Positions 1 to 6,322 are shown, counted from the stretch's first letter. The stretch is 7,478 nt of DNA from Deltaproteobacteria bacterium (GCA_029857975.1 JAOUFX010000123.1:1-7478); one strand, 5' to 3'. Program-made: numbers and translations. Notes: generated by a model not told the origin, from the sequence alone.

Positions 1-1
1 A

Positions 2-622
2 TTGATATTCTCCAAAATGCTTCTGGAAGACCTGCCTTCCCATGATCCACGGGTGGAAGACTTGGAGCGCATTTGTGAGGAAGCCACTCGCTGCAAAGAG
101 ATTGTGAAGGGCCTTTTGGAGTTTGCCCGACAAACGTCTTATAAAATGGAACCCACGGACCTCAACCGGGCCCTGGTTCAAGGGATTTCCCTTTTAGAAA
201 ACCAGGCCCTCTTCCACAATATCCGCATCGTCAAGGAGTTGGACCCGCATCTCCCGCTGATCCTGGCCAACACCGGCCAGTTAAACCAGGTATTCATGAA
301 CATCATCCTGAACGCCGCCGAGGCCATGGAAGGCCAGGGGACACTTACCGTTCGTACGCAACTGGGACCGGAGAAAGATACCGTGATCGTTGAATTTATC
401 GACACCGGCTGCGGCATCAAAGAGGAACATCTAACCCGCATCTTTGACCCCTTTTTCACAACCAAAGAAGTTGGCAAAGGTACGGGCTTGGGCTTGTCCA
501 TGTCTTATGGCATCGTGGAGAAACACCGTGGCCGGATCTGGGTCAAGAGCAGGGAAAGGGCAGGGACCACATTTACCATCGAGCTTCCTGTGCGGGCGGA
601 AACGGAGGATATTCCGGCTTAA
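2..622 (+). CDS. Sensor histidine kinase, C-terminal part (5' truncated by window edge)
   Basis: Cytoplasmic kinase core of a two-component sensor that would phosphorylate the response regulator encoded just downstream. The first visible residues correspond to the second helix of the HisKA dimerisation domain (ATRCKEIVKGLLEFAR, residues 28-43 counting from base 2). The phosphorylated histidine and all sensor or membrane domains lie outside the window. The HATPase domain is complete: N-box NIILN (100-104), G1 box DTGCGI (134-139), F-box FDPFF (148-152) and G2 box GTGLGL (160-165). The reading frame is open to the left edge, and the first codon (TTG) has no ribosome binding site in view, so it is unlikely to be the true start. 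The closest general type is the NtrB/AtoS/ZraS group that pairs with sigma-54 activators. The sensed signal cannot be told from what is visible. Confidence 0.94.
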   Translation: MIFSKMLLEDLPSHDPRVEDLERICEEATRCKEIVKGLLEFARQTSYKMEPTDLNRALVQGISLLENQALFHNIRIVKELDPHLPLILANTGQLNQVFMNIILNAAEAMEGQGTLTVRTQLGPEKDTVIVEFIDTGCGIKEEHLTRIFDPFFTTKEVGKGTGLGLSMSYGIVEKHRGRIWVKSRERAGTTFTIELPVRAETEDIPA

Positions 623-652
623 AGGCAAAGTATTGGATTTATTTCCTCCCTT

Positions 653-687
653 GCCGGCTTCCGGCGTTCCCAGCCTAAGGGGGGCTG
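653..687 (+). other. Two small hairpins in the kinase-regulator gap
   Basis: The 81-bp gap holds two perfect 5-bp stems: GCCGG/CCGGC with a 3-nt loop (653-665) and CAGCC/GGCTG with a 7-nt loop (671-687). The second loop, TAAGGGG, contains the only purine-rich stretch resembling a Shine-Dalgarno sequence ahead of the regulator gene. Neither stem is followed by a T-run, so they are not intrinsic terminators. A role in tuning translation of the regulator is speculative. Confidence 0.3.
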
Positions 688-703
688 AGAAAGAACCTTG
701 GCC

Positions 704-2068
704 ATGAACGAGGAACGAAGGCCTGCGAAAATATTGGTCGTGGACGACGAGAAGGTAATCCGGGACAGCTTCCGCCGCGTCCTTCTCAAGGACGGGTATG
801 CCGTAGAGGCAGTGGAGAGCGGGCGGCTGGCCTTGGAAAGGGTAGCCGAAGAATCTTTTGACATCGCGCTGATCGATTTAAAAATGCCGGGATTGGATGG
901 CATGGAAACGCTGAGGGAATTAAAGGAAAAAGACCCGGAGGTGATCGGCGTCATGATTACCGGTTACCCTACCATTGAAAGTGCGGTAAAGGCGGTGAAG
1001 CTCGGAGCTTACGATTACCTCACCAAACCCTGCAGCCCCGAGGAGCTCCGTATCGTGGTGGCCCGCGCGGCTGAGCGCCGGAAACTTTATTTCGAAAAGG
1101 AACAACTGCGGCGGCGACTGGATGCCCGAGAGTTATCTGAACCCATTGTTGGAGAGAGCAAAGCGATGCGGCGCATCATGGAAATCATCCGCAAAGTCGC
1201 GCCAGCGGAAAGCACGGTGTTGCTCACCGGAGAGAGCGGCACCGGAAAGGAACTGGCGGCGCAGGCCATTCACCAGCTCAGTCCGCGGAAAGAAAAAGAG
1301 TTTGTGGCCGTAGACTGCAACACCCTGGTGGAGAGCCTTCTGGAGAGCGAGCTCTTCGGACACGTGAAAGGATCCTTTACCGGCGCGGTTAACACCAAGC
1401 ATGGTTTACTGGAGCTGGCCAGCGGAGGGACGTTTTTTTTTGACGAGGTGGGTAACCTAACTTTAAACACTCAATCCAAACTTTTACGGACCATCCAGGA
1501 ACGAGAAATTAAACCTGTCGGTGGAACCCAGCGGATCCGGGTGGATGTGCGCATCATCGCCGCCACCAACCAGAACTTAAGGGAAGCCATAGGCCGGAAG
1601 ACCTTTCGGGAGGATCTTTTCTACCGGCTAAGCGTTGTACCGATCCATTTACCCCCTTTGAGGGAAAGGAAGGAAGACATTCCTCCTTTGATTCAATACT
1701 TTATCCAGCGGTATAACCGGAAAAGAAAAAAGCCAATCACAGGCGTTACTCCCGCGGCTTTAGAAATGCTCATGAAGCACAATTGGCCGGGGAACGTGCG
1801 GGAATTGGAAAACTCCATAGAGCGCGCTATGATCCTGGAAGAAGGAGAAATAATCAATCCCAGGAGTCTCTCCCGGCTTTCATGGGCCGAGACCCCGGAA
1901 AAATCTGCGGCTCATTCTCCGCAATTAGCCAGCCTGGAGGAGTTGGAAAAGGAGCATATCGCCTTTATTCTCAAACAAACGGACGGCCATAAATCCCGCG
2001 CGGCGAAAATTCTGGGCATCGACCGTAAAACCCTCTACCAAAAAGTGCAGAAATACCGCCTCTCCTAA
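704..2068 (+). CDS. Sigma-54-dependent response regulator, NtrC/AtoC type
   Basis: DNA-binding activator of sigma-54 promoters, phosphorylated by the upstream kinase. It has 454 residues from this ATG, the usual family length. The receiver domain (about 8-120) carries the acidic pair D14-D15, phospho-acceptor D58 (DLKMPG), T86 and K108 (TKP). The AAA+ domain (about 147-370) has Walker A GESGTGKE (176-183), a sigma-54-contact loop reading GSFTGA (223-228) in place of the usual GAFTGA, Walker B FFFDEVG with D247-E248, and the WPGNVREL sensor II region. A Fis-type helix-turn-helix ends the protein (about 408-454; SRAAKILGIDRKTLYQK). The ATG was preferred over an in-frame TTG at 698; both are poorly served by a ribosome binding site, GAGAAAG at 687-693 being the best placed. 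It lies 81 bp after the kinase gene and is probably co-transcribed with it. Its target genes are unknown. Confidence 0.96.
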   Translation: MNEERRPAKILVVDDEKVIRDSFRRVLLKDGYAVEAVESGRLALERVAEESFDIALIDLKMPGLDGMETLRELKEKDPEVIGVMITGYPTIESAVKAVKLGAYDYLTKPCSPEELRIVVARAAERRKLYFEKEQLRRRLDARELSEPIVGESKAMRRIMEIIRKVAPAESTVLLTGESGTGKELAAQAIHQLSPRKEKEFVAVDCNTLVESLLESELFGHVKGSFTGAVNTKHGLLELASGGTFFFDEVGNLTLNTQSKLLRTIQEREIKPVGGTQRIRVDVRIIAATNQNLREAIGRKTFREDLFYRLSVVPIHLPPLRERKEDIPPLIQYFIQRYNRKRKKPITGVTPAALEMLMKHNWPGNVRELENSIERAMILEEGEIINPRSLSRLSWAETPEKSAAHSPQLASLEELEKEHIAFILKQTDGHKSRAAKILGIDRKTLYQKVQKYRLS

Positions 2069-2120
2069 AACCCTGAAAAACAAATATCCGGCCGGGAAGG
2101 ATGGGTTAAAAGTTGGATTG

Positions 2121-2150
2121 TTATTATTCGGCGTCCGGTTCTGGTATAAA
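2121..2150 (+). promoter_or_regulatory. Possible sigma-70 promoter with extended -10
   Basis: TGG followed by TATAAA (2142-2150) resembles an extended -10 element. A weak -35 (TTATTA, 2121-2126) sits 18 bp upstream. It lies in the gap before the dehydrogenase-like gene and would give a leader of about 50 nt. No GG-N10-GC (-24/-12) pattern is seen in this gap. Confidence 0.35.
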
Positions 2151-2206
2151 TCAAAAAGATTTTTAAGAATTCAGAAATTTAACGCGCGCCAAGAAGGAGT
2201 ATTAAA

Positions 2207-3466
2207 ATGCCGACAATAGACGATTTCATCCGCCCCAAGGAATGGGTTTCAGATTTCGTTTCGGATCTCGGTAAAGTCCTGCGGAAGTGGGGCGAGGAAA
2301 GATATATGCCACTTAGGCAACAGATCGATGAGGATTGGGCGGAGCATAAATTTATTGAACCCTTGATGAAAGAGGTGCTAGTCGATCTGGGAATCAATGC
2401 CGCCTTTTTTCCCGCAGAAGCTGGGGGTACAGAAATGCCTGAGCCTATGACTCTTATTAATGTGGTTTGTGAGGAATTAGCAAGGATCGATTCCGGTTTT
2501 GCTACGGCTTGCATTTGCTCTGTCTGGGGGTTAGTCCCCATTTTATTCAAACCCCACCGCAACATGGAATTGCTGATGGAGTTCGGACCAAAATTCTGTG
2601 GCGACAAATTGTATGTTGGCTGCCATGCTATGACCGAGCCCTTGAGCGGGGCGGATGTCGAAAATATCGGGCGCATGCATGGCAAGACGATACAGACCAC
2701 TGCTACCCTTGACGGAGATGAGTGGGTGGTAAACGGGCATAAGATATGGTCGTCGAATTCGGGCCACGTGGGAGATCTCTACACCGTGGTCTGTTCAACG
2801 AAGAAAGGATCTTCAGACCCGAACGACTTCGCATTGATTCTCGTTCCGGCAGAAGCCCAAGGGGTTTCCGTGGGTAAGTCTTACAAGAAGGCCGGGATGT
2901 CCGCGGATATGAACACAGATATTTGGTTTGACCATATCCGGGTTCCTAAGAGATACAGGCTTCATGGTCCTGGGGATGACCTTAAGTACTGGAGGAGAGC
3001 GATTGCCATGGGCAACATTGGATCAGCTGCCATGTGTGTCGGGGTCATGAAGAATGTTTATGAGATTATTAAAAAATGGACCACGGCAAGGGTCATTGCG
3101 GGCAAACCTCTCAAAGAGCACAGCATTTGCGCTGCCATGCTGTCAGAGATAGCCATCCTTATTGAATCCACATCCGCATGGATGTGGACTTATGCCAGGG
3201 CAATGGACCATCCCGAGATATATTCCTGGGAACCCTGGGATGAGAGGTTTTTACTCAAAACCAGAGGGCTGGCTCTTTATTCCAGTAACGCCGTGGAGCA
3301 GGCTTGCAGTAAGGCCATGGATTTCATGGGTTCTTACGGATATAGCAGAGAGTTTGATATTGAAAAGCATTGGCGGGACCAAAAAGTGATAGGTCTTTGG
3401 ATGGGAGGAAAGGGACTGAAGACCTTGGAAAATGCCCGGTATTGGTATGATTTGGAAACCTTGTAA
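2207..3466 (+). CDS. Acyl-CoA dehydrogenase-family flavoprotein, atypical active site
   Basis: The 419-residue protein has the acyl-CoA dehydrogenase fold throughout; most family members have 380-420 residues. They are FAD enzymes oxidising acyl-CoA to enoyl-CoA. An alpha-helical N-terminal domain (about 15-135) precedes the FAD/substrate signature CHAMTEPLSGADV (139-151 region) and the beta-domain motif WVVNGHKIWSSN (173-184). The C-terminal domain has the GSYGYSREFDIEKHWRD stretch (375-390). At the place where medium-chain enzymes carry the catalytic Glu in an EGT motif, this protein reads LWMGG with Met at 399. At the alternative helix-G position used by long-chain and isovaleryl enzymes it has Trp262. 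Either another residue acts as base or the reaction differs. The start has a good AAGGAG (2194-2199) 7 bp upstream. The substrate cannot be assigned. The fold assignment is secure; dehydrogenase activity is not. Confidence 0.92.
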   Translation: MPTIDDFIRPKEWVSDFVSDLGKVLRKWGEERYMPLRQQIDEDWAEHKFIEPLMKEVLVDLGINAAFFPAEAGGTEMPEPMTLINVVCEELARIDSGFATACICSVWGLVPILFKPHRNMELLMEFGPKFCGDKLYVGCHAMTEPLSGADVENIGRMHGKTIQTTATLDGDEWVVNGHKIWSSNSGHVGDLYTVVCSTKKGSSDPNDFALILVPAEAQGVSVGKSYKKAGMSADMNTDIWFDHIRVPKRYRLHGPGDDLKYWRRAIAMGNIGSAAMCVGVMKNVYEIIKKWTTARVIAGKPLKEHSICAAMLSEIAILIESTSAWMWTYARAMDHPEIYSWEPWDERFLLKTRGLALYSSNAVEQACSKAMDFMGSYGYSREFDIEKHWRDQKVIGLWMGGKGLKTLENARYWYDLETL

Positions 3467-3562
3467 ACTCATGCGGGAAAGACAATTGTATTAATAAATA
3501 GGGATCATCTCCACATTAGTTGAGGGTCAAAGAGCTGGTATATTTAAAATGTCCTGTGATTT

Positions 3563-3763
3563 CAGGGGCCCGGAAGAAAAGTCATCTTGCTTGAAATCAT
3601 GAGGCACATATCTCTCCCTAACTGTGGCGGAGGGTCTACTATTTCTCCGAAGCTTTCTTATCTCGCCCCCGCTCCGCTTTGCGGATGGCCAGAAGGGAGT
3701 TTATGGAAAGTGGATATCCCGCCGATGCTTGCGGCGCAATATGCCTTTCCTTCCGGGCCCTTG
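3563..3763. mobile_element. MITE-like 201-bp inverted-repeat element
   Basis: Bases 3563-3590 and 3736-3763 are inverted copies of each other, matching at 24 of 28 positions with an exact 11-bp core GGGCCCGGAAG (3566-3576, reverse complement at 3750-3760). They enclose 145 bp. Weaker matching may continue inward, with ATATC at 3608-3612 facing GATAT at 3713-3717. Inside are two short GC hairpins, TCCGC/GCGGA (3673-3685) and CGCCG/CGGCG (3720-3736). There is no credible coding sequence inside, and no clear target-site duplication at the ends. The arrangement fits a miniature inverted-repeat transposable element or a large foldback repeat. It fills most of the 366-bp gap between the dehydrogenase-like gene and the first SCP2 gene; the rest of that gap shows nothing recognisable. 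Confidence 0.5.
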
Positions 3764-3832
3764 GCCAGTTTTCATTAAAAATTTGATCAACTAATTTGGG
3801 GATGAACCATAAATAGAGAAGGGAGAAAAGAA

Positions 3833-4258
3833 ATGGCAGTTTTGTATCCATCTCAGGATTGGTGTGATGAATGGAAAAAGGCAATAAACAGTAATCAAGC
3901 AGTTGCTGAAACGGGGAAAAATTGGGGTGTAGATTTTAATGGAAACTGGGTGTTTGAGTTACACCCGGGGGGAGGGTTGGAGAAAACTTGGTATGTCTAC
4001 TTAGAGGCCCAAAATGGAAAGTGTACGGATGCTCGCGTAATTAATAATCCATCCGAAGTAAATGCCGGTTTCTATGCGATTGGTTCATATGCTGATTATA
4101 AAGCGGTTGTTAAAGGGGAAAAAGATTTTATTGAGGGGGTCATGAAAGGAATTTTCAAGATCAAGGGGGATATGTCCAAGATTATGAGGAACGCCAAATT
4201 TATACGGGCGGTGGCTAATTCGATCAGTAGTTTTAAGGCCACCTATCTTGGAGAATAA
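3833..4258 (+). CDS. SCP2 sterol-binding domain protein (first of two)
   Basis: A small cytoplasmic protein of 141 residues made of a single SCP2-like domain, a fold that binds lipids or fatty acyl-CoA in a hydrophobic pocket. The visible family pattern is an N-terminal YPSQDWCDEWKKAIN helix (5-19), a beta-sheet region with FNGNWVFELHPGG (about 41-53), then IGSYADYKAVVKGEKDF and a GIFKIKGDMSKIMRNAK stretch near the C-terminus, which is the typical SCP2 ending. No signal peptide or membrane segment is present. The start is supported by AAGGGAG (3819-3825) with 7 bp spacing. The coding DNA is visibly more AT-rich than the regulator or synthetase genes. It is followed after 40 bp by a second SCP2-like gene, so the two are probably one transcript. 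The ligand is unknown; a role beside acyl-CoA enzymes is inferred from its neighbours. Confidence 0.83.
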   Translation: MAVLYPSQDWCDEWKKAINSNQAVAETGKNWGVDFNGNWVFELHPGGGLEKTWYVYLEAQNGKCTDARVINNPSEVNAGFYAIGSYADYKAVVKGEKDFIEGVMKGIFKIKGDMSKIMRNAKFIRAVANSISSFKATYLGE

Positions 4259-4298
4259 ATCCTTCTGAAACTTAAACGAAAAAATTTAGGGAACAGAG

Positions 4299-4760
4299 GT
4301 GGAATTTCTTAAGCCACATGTTTCTTCGAATCCTTTTGGACAGCCGCTTCGCTGGGATTCGTCAAGGAATTGGGAGGTGATGCTTAGCGTGCCTGAAGTG
4401 AAGGTAGGAAAACAGGAACTCAGTGGTCTCGGCTTGATTCTCAAGCAAGTGATGGAAGAAACCCTACAGGACCCAAATACATGGAAAACTATAAAAAAAT
4501 TAAAGGGAAACCTGGTAGTGAGAGAAAAAGAATCAAGCGTGGCGGTTACCATCTCTTTTAATCACGGGGAGGTACAGATTCAAAATGGCGCCATAGACAA
4601 GCCGACTGCTTTCGTGGAGGGCGGATTTGAGGAACTTTCTGAGATAAGCAGCGGTCAGGTGGGTCCGATATGGGCGCTGCTCAGGGGAAAAATAAAGGCC
4701 GGGGGAAATCTTTTAAGACTTCTTAAAATGTCAAAAGTCATTATTAACCAGAAACAATAA
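4299..4760 (+). CDS. SCP2-like domain protein (second of two)
   Basis: A 153-residue protein whose C-terminal half matches the SCP2 pattern: VAVTISFNHGEVQI, then PTAFVEGGFEELSEISSG and a GKIKAGGNLLRLLKMSKVI-type ending. That order of beta strands, acidic helix and GK(L/I)K..G..L..L helix is shared with the preceding gene, although overall sequence similarity between the two is low. The start is taken as GTG with AGGGA (4288-4292) upstream. The alternative ATG at 4380 (residue 28) has a GGAGG only 2 bp away, too close for efficient use, and would remove the first 27 residues. No transmembrane or signal segment is visible. Presumably it is a lipid or acyl carrier or binding partner working with its neighbour; this is inference. 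The gap after it (4761-4922) holds no clear terminator. Confidence 0.72.
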   Translation: MEFLKPHVSSNPFGQPLRWDSSRNWEVMLSVPEVKVGKQELSGLGLILKQVMEETLQDPNTWKTIKKLKGNLVVREKESSVAVTISFNHGEVQIQNGAIDKPTAFVEGGFEELSEISSGQVGPIWALLRGKIKAGGNLLRLLKMSKVIINQKQ

Positions 4761-4922
4761 CAAGGAAAGGGACTATTTCATCTTTGTTTTCCTAAAATTT
4801 TACAGATAATAATGTAAAGGAATTTGTTGCCGGGATCAGCCGCATCATGCTTGCCTTCACTTTCGTAATATGGCGGATGGACGTAATGCCCACCCAACCA
4901 GTCTGCTTTGTCCGGCTAAGGT

Positions 4923-5555
4923 TCAGTCCTTGAAAGAGAGGGCATCGACGACGATGGAAGCAGCAGCCTGAAAGCTGAGATGCTCCGTATTGATAACGAG
5001 GTCATAGCATCCCGGATCTTCCAGCTCAGCTTTAAAATACCTCTTGATAAACTTGCGACTGCTGCTGTCCAAGCGTGCTATCTCCTGCTTAGCAGCCTCT
5101 TGGTCGAGCTTGAGGTTCTGCATGACGCGCTTCTCTCGCACCTCTAACGGTGCCACCACGAGAACGTGAAGGGTCCGGGGATAATCTTTTAGGATGAAAT
5201 GGCTGCCTCGTCCTCTGATCACAAGCGACTGGCTTCGAGCCAGGTCCCTAACCACAGACTCCAGTGCTTGTAAATAGCGAGAATCGTTCAGAGGTATTTG
5301 CCAGGCAGGTAGATAGGCGCCCTCAAAGCCCACTTCAAGGCTAGAGCTATGTTCCAAAGCTTCAGCGATCCGACCCAGGAGACTACTCGGCGGCATCTCT
5401 TTCGCGAGCACCTCTTGCTCTTGCCGCTGAAGTCGGGCAGCCACTTCAGCGATAATCTCTCGATCAACGTAGTCAGTGTGAAGTCGATCGGCGATTTGTC
5501 TCCCTATTTCGTGTGCCCCGCTTCCCAACTGACCCCGAATGGTTACTATGGACAT
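4923..5555 (-). CDS. Cytidylate kinase-like P-loop protein
   Basis: A 210-residue cytoplasmic protein of the cytidylate kinase-like family, related to bacterial CMP kinase but of unproven substrate. The N-terminal beta strand and P-loop read IRGQLGSGAHEIGR (6-19). The usual Walker A lysine is absent (GSGAHE), as I recall for this family, whose members often read GSGGREI. Further marks are DYVDREII (28-35), the core strand VIRGRGSHFIL, the strand HVLVVAPLEVREKRV, a lid-like RLDSSSRKFIKRYF, and a terminal YDLVINTEHLSFQAAASIVV segment that resembles the nucleoside kinase C-terminus. A strong AAGGAGGT (5561-5568 on the plus strand, complement) sits 5 bp before the ATG. It is transcribed opposite to all other genes here, convergent with the SCP2 pair, and has its own promoter candidate at 5641-5669. 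Partners in the cell cannot be read from this context. Confidence 0.85.
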   Translation of the reverse strand: MSIVTIRGQLGSGAHEIGRQIADRLHTDYVDREIIAEVAARLQRQEQEVLAKEMPPSSLLGRIAEALEHSSSLEVGFEGAYLPAWQIPLNDSRYLQALESVVRDLARSQSLVIRGRGSHFILKDYPRTLHVLVVAPLEVREKRVMQNLKLDQEAAKQEIARLDSSSRKFIKRYFKAELEDPGCYDLVINTEHLSFQAAASIVVDALSFKD

Positions 5556-5640
5556 TTATTACCTCCTTAATCGAGTGTTGGCATCCATCTGTTTGGGTAG
5601 CGAAACGAACCTTCTGCCGACTTTCATGTGTTAGTATGAT

Positions 5641-5669
5641 ATCATAGCAAACCATTTGGGCGATGGCAA
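5641..5669 (-). promoter_or_regulatory. Sigma-70-type promoter of the kinase-like gene, -10 inside a palindrome
   Basis: On the minus strand, TTGCCA (complement of 5664-5669) is separated by exactly 17 bp from TATGAT (complement of 5641-5646), a near-consensus arrangement. The predicted start near 5634 would give a leader of about 78 nt before the ATG at 5555. The -10 is half of a perfect 12-bp palindrome TATGATATCATA (5635-5646), which could serve as an operator. No -24/-12 motif is present. Confidence 0.55.
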
Positions 5670-5818
5670 TTTAATATCTCAGCTTGCCGTCCTTCCCTTT
5701 TATACTTCTTTCGAGCCCGGGGAGGAAGGAAGATGATTCCGCTAATCTTTTTGAATTTACAGCTGAATATGGAAAGTGATGGTAAGCAAAAATATCTTTA
5801 ACCTAAAAAAGGCGATTC

Positions 5819-6186
5819 ACCACAGAGGGCCCAACGCGGCATTGCCGCAACCCAAAATTTATTGGACGCAGATAAACACAGATAAAATTAAAATAGGATG
5901 GACTCGGACTCGTAAAAAGGATGAAAATATTCTTTTGGGTCATTCCCGTGAAAACGGAGCCTGCCCCGCACTTGATGCGGGGAATCCATCATCCTTTTTG
6001 GATACTGGCTCCCTGCTTTCGCAGGGACGATGTCTGGGCTCCCGCTTCCGCGGGAGAGACGACTTTTTGCGAAATCATCAAATATGTTTAATAAAATTTT
6101 CAGAAATTGAACGTTAGTAGTACAGGGAAAATATTGAGCTTATTTTGTTTTTTAACCAAGCAATTAATCTCCGTGTTCTCTGAGGT
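5819..6186. repeat. Composite intergenic repeat island with inverted outer ends
   Basis: The left edge ACCACAGAG (5819-5827) is matched in inverted form at 8 of 9 positions by CTCTGAGGT (6178-6186). Just inside the left edge, CAGATAAA occurs twice, 2 bp apart (GACGCAGATAAACACAGATAA, about 5867-5887). The centre is the hairpin cluster at 5945-6056. Sequences of the type ACCACAGAG and ACGCAGATAAACACAGAT are, from memory, widespread intergenic repeats in many environmental and deltaproteobacterial-type genomes; this is recalled knowledge and not checked here. Confidence 0.5.
5945..6056. repeat. Cluster of four tandem hairpins (REP-like)
   Basis: Four stems follow one another: CCGT/ACGG with a GAAA loop (5946-5957); CCCCGCA/TGCGGGG with a 5-nt loop (5964-5982); TCCCTGC/GCAGGGA with a TTTC loop (6010-6027); CTCCCGC/GCGGGAG with a TTCC loop (6039-6056). 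The last three are perfect 7-bp stems. Such CATTCCCG...CGGGAATCC hairpins resemble REP-like dispersed elements. None has a T-run immediately after it that would make a standard terminator. Confidence 0.7.
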
Positions 6187-6244
6187 TTAAAAGAATCGCT
6201 CAATTTGGGTTTAAAAAAGTGGGTTAAAAAAGGTGTTAATCGGT

Positions 6245-6274
6245 TTTACAAATCACCTCTTGATAAGGTATGCT
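6245..6274 (+). promoter_or_regulatory. Possible promoter of the synthetase gene
   Basis: TTTACA (6245-6250) and TATGCT (6269-6274) are separated by 18 bp and would start transcription about 40 bp before the ATG at 6323. Both hexamers depart from consensus, and AT-rich surroundings make chance matches likely. Confidence 0.3.
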
Positions 6275-6322
6275 AAAATAAAAACTTTTTTGCGAGATTA
6301 CCAAGTCATTGGGGGGTAAGGA

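Larger units (their letters stand above)
5556..6322. other. 767-bp gene-free region with repeat island
   Basis: Bases 5556-5669 hold the ribosome binding site, leader and promoter of the minus-strand kinase-like gene. Bases 5670-5815 show nothing convincing. Bases 5819-6186 form a composite repeat island, described separately. Bases 6190-6322 are an AT-rich leader of the synthetase gene, with two imperfect 14-bp tandem repeats (6207-6220 and 6221-6234) and a possible promoter. Open frames crossing this region run through the hairpins, lack good start signals and resemble no protein family I recognise. Confidence 0.7.

Noticed and set aside
2085..2103. GC-rich palindromic CCGGCCGG after the response regulator as a terminator
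   Set aside because: There is no usable loop and no following T-run.
3587..3778. Open frame of 63 codons between the dehydrogenase-like and SCP2 genes
   Set aside because: It lies almost wholly within the inverted-repeat element, including its right arm, and has no ribosome binding site.
3783..3815. TTGATC ... TAAATA as a promoter for the first SCP2 gene
   Set aside because: The spacing is 19-21 bp with poor hexamers, and the implied start would fall at or inside the ribosome binding site.
3639..3884. Minus-strand frame of 81 codons
   Set aside because: It overlaps the start of the SCP2 gene and the inverted-repeat element and matches no family I recognise.
4763..4818. Possible terminator between the convergent genes: AGGAAA/TTTCCT and TTTACA/TGTAAA pairs
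   Set aside because: The stems are only 6 bp and AT-rich, with a 19-nt or 8-nt loop and no proper T-run, too weak to call.
5733..5801. Small frame of 22 codons with a fine GGAGGAAGGA just upstream
   Set aside because: The start signal is attractive, but the peptide has no recognisable feature and nothing downstream seems translationally coupled; more likely chance in a purine-rich tract.
5776..6117. Open frame of 113 codons on the plus strand
   Set aside because: It runs straight through the hairpin cluster, has no good ribosome binding site, and its translation is low-complexity repeat-derived sequence.
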